From Sporolactobacillus sp. STSJ-5 (lineage in GTDB: Bacteria > Bacillota > Bacilli > Bacillales > Sporolactobacillaceae), in NCBI RefSeq assembly GCF_024385605.1, contig NZ_JANFOJ010000021.1:1-55639 (forward strand): a DNA stretch of 55,639 nt, written 5' to 3'. The notes beneath the pieces are model-generated. The model did no database searches and was not told the origin of the DNA. It worked only from the letters and a program-made list of their open reading frames with translations. A program made the translations under genes and the position numbers. Below, piece by piece: positions 24,735-32,692 of this stretch. The first letter of the stretch is position 1. Every line of letters starts with the position of its first letter.

Positions 24735-24933
24735 GTTTCAACATTATATAAAGAAAAATTATTATAATAAAAATATTTTTTGATTATCGTCTAGCCAGGG
24801 CCAATTGTTTTTCATTATAATAGAAGCATGTGTTAAAGGAAGAGATACAATTAGAGAGACTCTTCGTAAATCAAATCATCGGACAGGTTGCTGCATATCA
24901 GAAGTACCTTTAGGAGCAGGAGAGGATCTATTA
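24735..24933 (+). other. Upstream region of the aminotransferase gene
   Basis: TATAAT at about 24818-24823 is a -10 candidate, without a good -35. The leader after it (about 100 bases) has no riboswitch I recognise. A frame open from 24805 lacks an SD and is not taken as coding. Confidence 0.4.
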
Positions 24934-26136
24934 ATGAGGAATCTGGAACCGTTTCGTTTTTCAAAACGCTTTAACGATGTGCCGTTAATCGGATCAGCTT
25001 TTGCCGGTGAACATCCGGGGCTGATCCCGCTTGCTTTTGGCTTTCCCTACCCCGCTTCCTTTCCAATCGACCGATTGGCTGAATCCGCTGTGACCGCATT
25101 GAAATCAGAAGGAACAGAGGCACTTCAATATTCGGGAGGTCCGGGTCAGAAGAAAATTTTGGAGTGGATTCGCGAGCGCTCGCGGCTGCGTTCGATTGAG
25201 GTTGAAACGGATCATATTATGATCACTTCGGGATCCAATCAAGGAATTGATCTGGTTGCGCGAACCTTGACGGATCCCGGTGATTCGGTGTGGGTAGAAG
25301 CGCCGGTTTACTTTGGCGCATTGCGTGCTTTTTATTTGGCACAGAATGAATTATCCGCATTTCCGGTCGACGGTGACGGTCTGCGTGTCGATCTCGTTGA
25401 AGAAGCATTGATTGAAGCGGCTGCCGGCAGACGTCCAATGCCGAAATTCATTTATGTGCTGCCGAATTATCATAACCCGGCAGGCGTAAATCTCTCGGTT
25501 GAGCGACGTAAGAAATTGGCTGCACTTGCTTACAAATATAATTTTTACATTATTGAGGATGACGCCTATGTGGAATTGAATTTTGATGGCGGCTTTCTGC
25601 CTTCCATTTATTCATTCGGGCCGGAACGCGTCATCTATATGAGTACCTTTTCAAAAATTATCGCTCCGGGTATACGAATGGCTTGGGTGATTGGCGATCC
25701 GGAAGTTCTGAACCTGATCAAAATTGTAAAAACTGAGGGGCTGACCAGTGTTTTGATGCAGGAAGCGGTCAGTACGTTCCTTGAAACATCGAACTTCGAT
25801 GATCATTTGAAACCGCTTGTTGACGGTTATCGAACCCGCCGCAATGCGATGGTGAAAGCGATCAGCGACTTCTTTGGCAGTGAGGTATCGTTCGAAAAAC
25901 CGGAAGGCGGTTTCTTCCTGTGGCTGACGTTCCCGCCGGACATTGACACGACTCGATTGCTGCATGACGCTGTTGAAGCCGGTGTCAGCTTTGTCGACGG
26001 CAAGTCGTTTTATCTCGACCGCAAGCCGACCAATCATCTGCGGCTTGCCTTCAGTTTTTGCGATGAATCCCAGATTCGCGAAGCCATTCGTATCCTTGCC
26101 AAAGTGTACCGGAAACAGAAGAATGCTGTCTGCTGA
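24934..26136 (+). CDS. PLP-dependent aminotransferase, class I (2-aminoadipate/LysN type)
   Basis: I start at ATG 24934, which follows AGGAGAGG; a longer frame from 24805 has no SD. The 400-residue enzyme has fold-type I motifs: TSGSNQGIDLVARTL (PLP phosphate loop), LPNYHNPAG, the Asp region IIEDDAYVELNF, and the Schiff-base lysine in MSTFSKIIAPGIRMAW. No DNA-binding domain is attached, unlike MocR regulators. The substrate is unknown. It lies downstream of phnDCEE, but two terminators separate them, so a phosphonate role is only possible. Confidence 0.9.
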   Translation: MRNLEPFRFSKRFNDVPLIGSAFAGEHPGLIPLAFGFPYPASFPIDRLAESAVTALKSEGTEALQYSGGPGQKKILEWIRERSRLRSIEVETDHIMITSGSNQGIDLVARTLTDPGDSVWVEAPVYFGALRAFYLAQNELSAFPVDGDGLRVDLVEEALIEAAAGRRPMPKFIYVLPNYHNPAGVNLSVERRKKLAALAYKYNFYIIEDDAYVELNFDGGFLPSIYSFGPERVIYMSTFSKIIAPGIRMAWVIGDPEVLNLIKIVKTEGLTSVLMQEAVSTFLETSNFDDHLKPLVDGYRTRRNAMVKAISDFFGSEVSFEKPEGGFFLWLTFPPDIDTTRLLHDAVEAGVSFVDGKSFYLDRKPTNHLRLAFSFCDESQIREAIRILAKVYRKQKNAVC

Positions 26137-26230
26137 TTGACGCCAACCTGTATTGTTAGGCCGTTGTCACGAGAAATTGCTCCTCATCATATCTTAAGAG
26201 AAGCGGAAGCGATGAGGAGGTCGATTTCTT

Positions 26231-26482
26231 ATGTACGGCAATAATCCCGCATATCGAAATGAGAATCAATACGTGAATGGATATCGACAGCGAATTACGG
26301 CGCAACAGGCGGCGGAGATCGCTGTAGCCAGAGTTCCCGGCCAGATTATCCATGTTGATCTAGAATTAGATAATCATCTGCTGAAATATGAAGTATATGT
26401 GTTGACCGATCAAGGCGTTGTTTATGAGGTGGAAATCGCCTCGAAGGACGGCCGAATTTTAAGTGTTGAAATGGAAAATTAA
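26231..26482 (+). CDS. Small PepSY-domain protein
   Basis: This 83-residue protein starts at ATG behind GAGGAGGTCG. The stretch ITAQQAAEIAVARVPGQIIH and the following VDLELDNHLLKYEVYVLTDQ match a single PepSY domain. There is no signal peptide, and the first 20 residues are Asn/Tyr-rich. PepSY domains are thought to inhibit peptidases or bind peptides, but for stand-alone cytosolic copies the role is unknown. Confidence 0.82.
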   Translation: MYGNNPAYRNENQYVNGYRQRITAQQAAEIAVARVPGQIIHVDLELDNHLLKYEVYVLTDQGVVYEVEIASKDGRILSVEMEN

Positions 26483-26495
26483 ATTGGGAATAAAA

Positions 26496-26529
26496 AAGAT
26501 GCCGGCCCGGAAATGGGTCGGCATCTTTT
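26496..26529. terminator. Bidirectional terminator
   Basis: AAAAGATGCCGGCCC pairs with GGGTCGGCATCTTTT (one mismatch), with T-runs on both strands. It separates the convergent PepSY and EamA genes. Confidence 0.9.
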
Positions 26530-26535
26530 AGAAAT

Positions 26536-27525
26536 TTATCTGACGTGCGCAGTATTTGTGCCTGCGACAGCCTTAAGCTGCGATTGTTTCTCAAGCTTCG
26601 CCTGACGATTGTCTGAGATCAACTCAACGCATGATCCGGCAAGAATCAGTACAATACCTGACAGAACATTCAGCGTGATGGCTTCGCCAAGAATGAATAG
26701 AGCGAGAATCGGAGCCAAGGCCGGCTTAATGAAGAAAACCAGCGAGGCTGTTGATGCCGACGTTTCCTCCATCGCGAGAAAATAGAAGCTGAATCCAAGT
26801 CCGGTAACAAATACACCAAGGTAGATCAGCGCCGGAACTGTACTCCATGAAATGCCCTGAAGCACCGGAATACGTGCGAATTGACCAAACCCCGCGCTTT
26901 GCAGCCAGTTGGCAACCACGCCTATTTTGGTAATCAGAATCAACACGAGTAGTTCCATGCTCCCGGTTAAGAAGCTGAAACTGCTCTGAACAACGCCGTC
27001 AAATCCGTACTTCAGACTGCCCTTACGTCCAATGATGCCATACAGCGCGAAAGTCACTGCCGCAATCAGCGATAGGGTGATACCGGTGACATTCGTCAGA
27101 TTCTCAGGGTTGACGATGAAAATCATACCGATCAGGCTGATAACGAGCGACACAATGGAAAGCTTCGTCAATTTTTCCTTCAAGAAGAAGTAAGCGAACG
27201 GAATGACGAAGACGGCGTTGCAGCTAAAGAGAATGGCAACGGTAGACGCCTTCGAGTAAACAATGGCCATTTGAAAGAATGTCATGCTGACCACAACGCA
27301 CATAAATCCCGAAAACAGAAAGTAAAGCACCTTGCTTTTATCAAGTGTAAACCCGCTTCCCCTTAAATGACGAAGAGCAAGCGGAGCCAGAATAATCGAA
27401 CCGATTAAGAACCGTAAAAAGTTTAACTGCATCGGGTTAAACTCGGTAGCCACCAGCTTAATGGCAATTTCCATCGTACTAAAGAACAATGTAGAAAAAG
27501 CAATAAAAATTAACCCTTTTTTCAT
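26536..27525 (-). CDS. EamA-family (DMT) transporter
   Basis: I start at ATG 27525 because it follows CGAGG at good spacing; an upstream in-frame start at 27549 has none. The 329-residue protein has ten hydrophobic segments as two EamA repeats. The first holds FSTLFFSTMEIAIKLVATEF, and the second ends LAPILALFILGEAITLNVLS. Members export amino acids, metabolites or drugs. The C-terminal tail is charged (RQAKLEKQSQLKA). The substrate is unknown. Confidence 0.9.
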   Translation of the reverse strand: MKKGLIFIAFSTLFFSTMEIAIKLVATEFNPMQLNFLRFLIGSIILAPLALRHLRGSGFTLDKSKVLYFLFSGFMCVVVSMTFFQMAIVYSKASTVAILFSCNAVFVIPFAYFFLKEKLTKLSIVSLVISLIGMIFIVNPENLTNVTGITLSLIAAVTFALYGIIGRKGSLKYGFDGVVQSSFSFLTGSMELLVLILITKIGVVANWLQSAGFGQFARIPVLQGISWSTVPALIYLGVFVTGLGFSFYFLAMEETSASTASLVFFIKPALAPILALFILGEAITLNVLSGIVLILAGSCVELISDNRQAKLEKQSQLKAVAGTNTAHVR

Positions 27526-27994
27526 GATATAACCTCGATTTCTCACCATATTTTTAACACTATTAAGAAAGAAATAGTGTAAGGCTAACTATAGCTCTGC
27601 CCACGCCAAAGGATGGACTTCGCCAAGTTAACTTTAGGTGATCTGATCGCTTTACTAAGAGCCGCGAAAGACCGGCATGCACAAGACTAAATGAAAACGA
27701 TATCAACTAATACTTGCTGCATCTGTTTCATCACCTACTAATATAACGCAGATATGAGAAAATGGTAAGAGGCGAATGCAAAAATGTACACTTAATATCA
27801 GTTTCATCATGATTGCTGCGCTTTTTTTAATGAGGAAACTTGTGGTAAAATAAAAGGGGCAGGGAATGTTCAAGAACAGGGAAACACAGTTTCACCCGTT
27901 AATGATGGTCCATGGTTGTTCGTCAAAGAATGACGCATAGATCCCCCCATTTTGAGCAGCTCTGCGTCTAAATGTGAGAGGGGCGGTGACCGGT
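27526..27994. other. 469-base intergenic stretch
   Basis: An inverted repeat ACACTATT/AATAGTGT (27557-27564 and 27573-27580), just upstream of the EamA gene, may be its operator or leader hairpin. The rest holds presumptive promoters for EamA (left) and Usp (right), for example TAAAAT near 27846. No gene was seen. Confidence 0.45.
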
Positions 27995-28420
27995 ATGTTA
28001 TTCTCGAAAATCCTGGTTTCCTATGATGATTCTGATCTGGCAAAGAAAGCATTGCAAAGAGCAGCTGATCTGGCACGGCTCGATGAACGTACGGATCTGG
28101 ATGTATTAAATGTCGTGACGGTTCCAACGAATCAATTTATCGTCGGCGATGTCTATCGCGAGGTCCGTGAATCAACACTTAAGTATGGACATGAAGTGGT
28201 GAGCCGGACAGAGAGTGTGCTTGACGCACTTCCCAATGCGACACATACATTCGTGAAAGAAGGTCAGCCGGTTCGGACAATTCTTGACTTCGCAAGCCAG
28301 AACGGCTACGACCTTATTGTAATCGGCAGCCGAGGTTTGAGCGGTGTCAAAGAATTTCTGGGGAGCGTCAGCCACGGAATTGTTCAACGTTCAAATGTTC
28401 CTGTATTGATTGTTAAATAA
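27995..28420 (+). CDS. Universal stress protein (UspA family)
   Basis: The ATG at 27995 lies five bases after GGTGA; a longer frame from 27974 has no SD. The 141-residue protein begins MLFSKILVSYDDSDLAKKAL. It keeps the ATP-binding loop GSRGLSGVKEFLGSVS with the G-2X-G-9X-GS spacing, so it belongs to the ATP-binding class. A single-domain Usp acts in the cytoplasm under starvation or stress. It is monocistronic, with its own terminator. Confidence 0.93.
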   Translation: MLFSKILVSYDDSDLAKKALQRAADLARLDERTDLDVLNVVTVPTNQFIVGDVYREVRESTLKYGHEVVSRTESVLDALPNATHTFVKEGQPVRTILDFASQNGYDLIVIGSRGLSGVKEFLGSVSHGIVQRSNVPVLIVK

Positions 28421-28468
28421 ACGGGTACAATCGTTTTAGAAACGAACAGAAGCTCGTATTAAGGAAAG

Positions 28469-28510
28469 AGGCACTTCCTATGGGGATTTCTAGTCAAGGG
28501 AGTGCCTTTT
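28469..28510 (+). terminator. Terminator of the usp gene
   Basis: AGGCACTTCC (28469-28478) pairs with GGGAGTGCCT (28498-28507), followed by TTT. Confidence 0.85.
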
Positions 28511-28553
28511 ACTTGTTGCACAAAAAAGTAATATAAAAGGATGGTTATCAGTC

Positions 28554-29372
28554 ATGTCCGAGGCGGAAGTCATTCAGCAAAGCAAGCATGCGATTACGCG
28601 CTCATTGCTGATTAGGGATTTACGAAAAATCGGTTTAGGGGCAGGAATGACAGTTATCGTCCATTCTTCTCTGAGCCGGATGGGATGGATCTGCGGCGGT
28701 TCTGTATCACTCATCTCGGCACTTCAGGAAGTGGTGACATCGGCGGGCACACTGGTCATGCCGGCTCACAGTGCCGATGTGTCCGATCCGGCGGATTGGG
28801 AGAATCCTCCGGTGCCATCGACATGGTTTCACAGCATTTATCAAGAGATGCCGGCATTTGATCCGCGCCGGACTCCGACGTTCGGAATGGGGCAGGTCGC
28901 AGAGGCCTTTCGCTCGTTTCCGGACGTACGCCGCAGCAATCACCCAATCTATTCCTTTACCGCTTGGGGCGAGGGCCGCGATGCAATCCTTGCGCACCAT
29001 TCGCTTGACGACGGGTTAGGAAAAGAATCGCCGCTTGGGAAACTATATGAACGAGATGGTTATGTTCTGCTGCTTGGCGTCAGTTATGGTAACAATACAT
29101 CAATGCATCTTGGCGAATACATGTCCGGAAGGCTTGAACGGGTAGAGCGATCAAGCCCCGTGCGTATAAAAGGACGTCGGCAGTGGGTGACGTACCAAGA
29201 CGGTGAGTACCATGAAGAAGCGTTTGACGCCATCGGTCAAGCGTTTGAGGAAAGCCAACTTGGAACAGCCGCACTTCACAAGAAGCATGTGGGTCAGGCT
29301 CCGTCTCTTTTAATGTCGCAACGTGCCATTGTGAATTTTACTTCAAGCTATATAAGGAAAAATGCTGAATGA
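28554..29372 (+). CDS. AAC(3)-family (YokD-like) N-acetyltransferase
   Basis: This 272-residue protein has family signatures VIVHSSLSRMGWICGG (about 35-50), LVMPAHSADVSDPADW (about 67-82), RSNHPIYSFTAWG (about 127-139), and LGKESPLGKLYERDGYVLLL (about 155-174). Family members transfer acetyl from acetyl-CoA to 3-amino groups of aminoglycosides or to other antibiotics. Chromosomal YokD-like proteins often have no clear resistance role, so aminoglycoside resistance should not be assumed. The start follows an AAGGATGG SD. Confidence 0.9.
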   Translation: MSEAEVIQQSKHAITRSLLIRDLRKIGLGAGMTVIVHSSLSRMGWICGGSVSLISALQEVVTSAGTLVMPAHSADVSDPADWENPPVPSTWFHSIYQEMPAFDPRRTPTFGMGQVAEAFRSFPDVRRSNHPIYSFTAWGEGRDAILAHHSLDDGLGKESPLGKLYERDGYVLLLGVSYGNNTSMHLGEYMSGRLERVERSSPVRIKGRRQWVTYQDGEYHEEAFDAIGQAFEESQLGTAALHKKHVGQAPSLLMSQRAIVNFTSSYIRKNAE

Positions 29373-29390
29373 AGAAAGCGCCCAATCTGA

Positions 29391-29590
29391 AAAATAAGCG
29401 GATAAATTCCGCTTAATTAGAAAATGAAGGGAAAAGCCGCTTAAATAGACGGAGGAATTCCGCTTATTGAATCGAAAAACGGGAAAATGGCGGGTTTTTC
29501 TTTGAATAAGCGGAAAAATTACCCTTATTTACCTATGAAACGAGCGCCAAGATGCAAATAACCGGAAAATCTCCGCTTAATTTATCCTTA
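29391..29590. repeat. Degenerate inverted-repeat array with AAGCGGA/TCCGCTT arms
   Basis: Five or so copies of AATAAGCGGA or its complement TCCGCTTAATT alternate over 200 bases, for example AAGCGGATAAATTCCGCTT at 29396-29414. Units recur about every 60-70 bases with mismatches. No frame runs through it. Such arrays occur in Bacillus-type intergenic regions; their function is unknown. Confidence 0.7.
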
Positions 29591-29671
29591 ATGAAGGACC
29601 AGAATGCTTAATGAACCAGAAATGTTTGCTCAAGTACAAGGTTGATGAACCTAAACCGCATTTGGAGTTAA

Positions 29672-29788
29672 GGAGAGTTTTCGTATATGGTGAGAAACGT
29701 TCGCTAAGTACGTCCTCAGTACGCAATGCGTGAGCCTCCGCGTGCTGCGGAAGTATGGACCGTGGCCCGATTTTTCTCAGTTCTAAAA
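29672..29788 (+). repeat. Double-hairpin intergenic element, copy B
   Basis: It has the same order as copy A at 518-634: TTCGCTAAGTACGTCCTCAG around a TCCT loop, then GCAATGCGTGAGCC, a second hairpin CCGC/GCGG, and GGACCGTGGCCCGATTTTTC as the decayed terminator-like tail. Copy B lacks the extra GCAT of the first stem and its terminator stem is broken. Confidence 0.6.
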
Positions 29789-29937
29789 GAAAGTAAAAAG
29801 AAACGAAGATCTGGCAGATATCAGAGAAATTGACCGAATTAAGCTTTTTACATGATCTTAAAAAAGACATCATATCTTCTTAATAGTGATGGCCTATGAT
29901 TAACGTATCAAAAGGAATGATTGAGGAGATGAAAATC

Positions 29938-30066
29938 ATGGATTTTAAACAATCGAATGATTTTTCCCAAAATGAAGCATCCGTCAAATTGAGTCGAAAA
30001 TTGTTGCTTACCAACATTGCCTTGGTTCTGTCCATTATCATTAATGTAAAGCTTTTCCTTGGCTAA
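29938..30066 (+). CDS. Small single-pass membrane protein
   Basis: The ATG at 29938 lies nine bases after GAGGAG; an earlier in-frame ATG abuts the SD and is less likely. The 42-residue protein has a polar N-terminal half (MDFKQSNDFSQNEASVKLSR) and one membrane helix (LLLTNIALVLSIIINVKLFL). It has its own terminator 40 bases downstream. I do not recognise a family. The SD and terminator support a real gene. Confidence 0.65.
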   Translation: MDFKQSNDFSQNEASVKLSRKLLLTNIALVLSIIINVKLFLG

Positions 30067-30106
30067 TTTTATATATTTCAGCAATAACCCCTATAACTCA
30101 CACTTG

Positions 30107-30136
30107 CAGAATCCAAAATTTGGATTCTGTTTTTTA
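30107..30136 (+). terminator. Terminator of the small membrane protein gene
   Basis: CAGAATCCAAA pairs perfectly with TTTGGATTCTG, followed by six T. Confidence 0.92.
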
Positions 30137-30314
30137 TATATTTTCGGCGGAACATTTCATCACGCGAGGGACATTCTCCCGTTCCCATTTTTTCTATATG
30201 CCTTGATATTCATGGTTCATTTCGAATACATTAAAAGGTGTACACAAAATTCGACACGATTCCACATGATTGATTCCTTTCAACTTTTAGCCAAATACAA
30301 CAATGGAGTGCTAT

Positions 30315-31124
30315 ATGAATAAAAAAATCTATACTGCAGGTGCGATAGCAGCTTTATTAGGGTTGTCTGGATGCGCACAGCTTCCGTGGATGCATCCATC
30401 AGGGGCCGGTTCATCGCAGCAGCAAAAACAAAAGCAAAATTCATCCTCATCTCAAGATGGGACACTGAAAAAAAGCGGCAACACCGATTCATCAAAGAAT
30501 ACGGTATCTGCAATGAGTCAAAGCGGTGTGCACGTTGTCGCCGATCCTGAAAGTACACTTGTCTTGGTCAACAAATACTTCAAGCTGCCGGATAATTATG
30601 TGCCAAGCGATCTTGTTGATCTTGATGTCCCATTTATTTTTTCAGGGAAGTCGGAAAAGAAGAAAATGCGTGCCGCTGCCGCAAAACCGCTAAAAGAAAT
30701 GTTCGCGGCGGCAAAACAGGACGGCGTGCAGCTGGCAGGGGTGTCTGCTTATCGCTCGCATAAAACGCAAATTGCTTTATTTAATTATTATGTCCGGCGG
30801 GACGGTGAAAAAAAAGCACAGAATTTCAGTGCACGTCCGGGGATGAGCGAGCATGAAACAGGACTCGCAATCGATGTCTCGGGAATTAATGGAAAATATG
30901 CGGCCACGCAAGAATTCGGAAAGACACCTGAGGCAGCCTGGCTGGCGAAGCATGCACAGGATTACGGTTTCATTGTCCGCTACCCAGAGGGCAAGGAAAC
31001 GGTCACCGGATATGAGTACGAGGCATGGCATCTCCGGTATGTCGGACTTCCTGCATCGAAAAAAATGGCTGAGAAACACCAAACGCTTGAGGAATACTTA
31101 AACGAAGTACCGGTGAGCGATTAA
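30315..31124 (+). CDS. VanY/DacB-type D,D-carboxypeptidase lipoprotein (M15B)
   Basis: I start at ATG 30315, seven bases after GGAG. The 269-residue product has a lipoprotein signal (MNKKIYTAGAIAALLGLSGC, Cys about 20) and a Ser/Gln/Lys-rich linker (about 30-60). The M15B domain has SAYRSHKTQ (about 139-147), SEHETGLAIDV (the zinc-binding S-x-H-x3-G-x-A-x-D) and EAWHLRYV (the catalytic Glu and zinc His). It trims the terminal D-Ala from peptidoglycan stem peptides outside the membrane. Vancomycin resistance is not implied, as no van genes are nearby. Confidence 0.93.
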   Translation: MNKKIYTAGAIAALLGLSGCAQLPWMHPSGAGSSQQQKQKQNSSSSQDGTLKKSGNTDSSKNTVSAMSQSGVHVVADPESTLVLVNKYFKLPDNYVPSDLVDLDVPFIFSGKSEKKKMRAAAAKPLKEMFAAAKQDGVQLAGVSAYRSHKTQIALFNYYVRRDGEKKAQNFSARPGMSEHETGLAIDVSGINGKYAATQEFGKTPEAAWLAKHAQDYGFIVRYPEGKETVTGYEYEAWHLRYVGLPASKKMAEKHQTLEEYLNEVPVSD

Positions 31125-31222
31125 AAAATTGGCAGCGATTGACGTTCATTGAATGAGCCGTAGAGGTTAAGCTATATCTGTCCGGATCGAAAGGACAAAT
31201 TCTTAATGGTGGTGGACAGAAA

Positions 31223-31381
31223 ATGAAACAGGGAAACGGAATGATGCCGCTGATCGCATCGATCGGCATCGGTGCGGCTTGCTACCAAATGATGAAGCCG
31301 AACAACAAGGTCGGACAGGCAGTAAAAGGCCGGATGGACAAAATGATGCATCAGAAGCAAATGTTTCCTGAAAACAACTGA
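31223..31381 (+). CDS. Small protein with hydrophobic N-terminal segment (YrzQ/DUF3918-like pattern)
   Basis: This 52-residue protein starts at ATG about nine bases after GGTGGTGG. MMPLIASIGIGAACYQMMKP is a short membrane-like segment, followed by a basic helix (VGQAVKGRMDKMMHQKQM). The layout resembles the small YrzQ/DUF3918 proteins of spore-formers, but similarity is weak and the function is unknown. A terminator follows directly. Confidence 0.6.
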   Translation: MKQGNGMMPLIASIGIGAACYQMMKPNNKVGQAVKGRMDKMMHQKQMFPENN

Positions 31382-31389
31382 TTGTCGGG

Positions 31390-31420
31390 AAAAGGAATCC
31401 AAAAAAATGGGTTCCTTTTT
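31390..31420 (+). terminator. Terminator of the 52-aa gene
   Basis: AAAAGGAATCC pairs with GGGTTCCTTTT, loop AAAAAAAT, followed by T. Confidence 0.88.
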
Positions 31421-31698
31421 CTTTAGCGATTGCAGGCATCAAGAATAAAAAAACGAATTTAGTGTCATGATGAAAATACTGAAAGAGGGAAACGATGCGT
31501 GAACGCTGACTGGGAAAATCAGTAAACAAATTTCAGTCCGGTGATGTTTGGACGCAGTTAAAGTTGAATTAGTACTCATTAGGTTCATTTGCTGTTTTTC
31601 TGAGTAACTTCTGCTCTAAAGAGGACTCGAAATGACTATGAATACTGGACTTTGACGTGTCGATAAATAGTCTGAATAAAATGGCTTCTTATTTTTGC
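31421..31698. other. Intergenic stretch before the tRNA array
   Basis: Only very short frames are present (for example after GAGGG near 31487 and GAGG near 31621), each under 12 codons. No structure was recognised. Confidence 0.4.
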
Positions 31699-31727
31699 TT
31701 TACAAGGAATGGGATTCTGTATATAAT
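31699..31727 (+). promoter_or_regulatory. Promoter of the eight-tRNA array
   Basis: TTTACA (31699-31704) and TATAAT (31722-31727) are 17 bases apart, 30 bases before the first tRNA. Confidence 0.85.
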
Positions 31728-31756
31728 AAAAAACGTCGATTGCGACGGACAAGCAT

Positions 31757-31828
31757 GGCCCGTTCGTCAAGTGGTTAAGACACCACCCTTTCACGGTGGG
31801 TTCATGGGTTCGAATCCCGTACGGGTCA
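31757..31828 (+). tRNA. tRNA-Glu (TTC)
   Basis: GGCCCGT pairs with ACGGGTC, the anticodon loop is CTTTCAC (TTC), the T loop is GTTCGAATC. CCA is not encoded. Confidence 0.95.
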
Positions 31829-31832
31829 CTTT

Positions 31833-31905
31833 GGAGGATTAGCTCAGCTGGGAGAGCGTCTGCCTTACAAGCAGAGGGTCATAGGTTCGAGCCCTATATC
31901 CTCCA
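31833..31905 (+). tRNA. tRNA-Val (TAC)
   Basis: GGAGGAT pairs with ATCCTCC, the anticodon loop is CTTACAA (TAC), the T loop is GTTCGAGCC, discriminator A, no CCA. Confidence 0.96.
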
Positions 31906-31909
31906 CTCC

Positions 31910-31985
<76 letters not shown>

Positions 31986-32008
31986 TTAGATTTACGTTTT
32001 TATTTTCT

Positions 32009-32093
32009 GGAGGGATAGCGAAGAGGCTAAACGCGACGGACTGTAAATCCGTTCCCTTAGGGTTCGAAGGTTCGAAACCTTCTCCCTCCACCA
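32009..32093 (+). tRNA. tRNA-Tyr (GTA)
   Basis: GGAGGGA pairs with TCCCTCC, the anticodon is GTA, a long variable arm is present, and CCA is encoded. Confidence 0.96.
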
Positions 32094-32114
32094 TAATTCA
32101 TTAATTTGTGTTGT

Positions 32115-32187
32115 GGGCCATTAGCTCAGTTGGTAGAGCATCTGACTCTTAATCAGAGGGTCGAAGGTTCGAACCCTTCATGGCCCA
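32115..32187 (+). tRNA. tRNA-Lys (CTT)
   Basis: GGGCCAT pairs with ATGGCCC, the anticodon loop is CTCTTAA (CTT), the T loop is GTTCGAACC. No CCA is encoded. Confidence 0.93.
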
Positions 32188-32212
32188 TTATTTTTTTCTT
32201 TCATTTAGTTTT

Positions 32213-32298
32213 GCGGGTGTGGCGGAATTGGCAGACGCGCTAGATTCAGGTTCTAGTGGGCTTTACGGCTCGTGGAGGTTCAAGTCCTCTCATCCGCA
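32213..32298 (+). tRNA. tRNA-Leu (CAG)
   Basis: GCGGGTG pairs with CATCCGC (one G-U), the anticodon loop TTCAGGT gives CAG, and a long variable arm is present. No CCA. Confidence 0.94.
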
Positions 32299-32326
32299 TT
32301 TAATTAATTTTATATTTGTTTGTTTT

Positions 32327-32401
32327 GCGGAAGTAGTTCAGTGATAGAACATCACCTTGCCATGGTGGGGGTCGCGGGTTTGAATCCCGTCTTCCGCTCC
32401 A
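32327..32401 (+). tRNA. tRNA-Gly (GCC)
   Basis: GCGGAAG pairs with CTTCCGC, the anticodon loop TTGCCAT gives GCC, discriminator T and encoded CCA. Confidence 0.95.
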
Positions 32402-32407
32402 TTATAT

Positions 32408-32480
32408 GGGGCCTTAGCTCAGCTGGGAGAGCGCCTGCTTTGCACGCAGGAGGTCAGCGGTTCGATCCCGCTAGGCTCCA
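32408..32480 (+). tRNA. tRNA-Ala (TGC)
   Basis: GGGGCCT pairs with AGGCTCC (one G-U), the anticodon loop TTTGCAC gives TGC, no CCA encoded. It is the last tRNA before the restriction-modification island; I see no repeat of its 3' end at the far side of the island. Confidence 0.95.
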
Positions 32481-32497
32481 TCAAAGCAATACACATG

Positions 32498-32542
32498 AAG
32501 CCACGAATTTTTGCTGAAAAGCATGAATTCGTGGCTTTTTTG
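32498..32542 (+). terminator. Terminator of the tRNA array
   Basis: AAGCCACGAATT (32498-32509) pairs perfectly with AATTCGTGGCTT (32526-32537), followed by T. Confidence 0.93.
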
Positions 32543-32592
32543 TTGTGGTGAAAAAAAGATTCTGCAACTGCAACCACCGAATAATTTATTTA

Positions 32593-32655
32593 AAAATGTA
32601 ATTTCGTGAAATTAATTTTGAATCTGTTGAAAAACATGATTTTTCATGATAAAAT
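32593..32655 (+). promoter_or_regulatory. Promoter and palindromes upstream of the type I R-M operon
   Basis: TTGAAA (32627-32632) and TAAAAT (32650-32655) are exactly 17 bases apart. ATGATTTTTCAT in the spacer and AATTTCGTGAAATT (32600-32613) are symmetric and could bind a regulator. AAAATGTAATTT occurs at about 32594 and again after the -10, at about 32670. Confidence 0.75.
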
Positions 32656-32692
32656 TATTCCATCAATTAAAATGTAATTTTAGAAAGGCACG

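Noticed and set aside
24735-24933. Riboswitch before the aminotransferase
   Set aside because: No S-box, lysine or T-box signature was found; only weak local pairing.
28554-29372. Aminoglycoside resistance gene
   Set aside because: Family similarity to AAC(3) is clear, but YokD-like chromosomal members often do not confer resistance.
30315-31124. Vancomycin resistance by a VanY-type gene
   Set aside because: Only a D,D-carboxypeptidase is seen; no vanHAX or vanRS genes are near.
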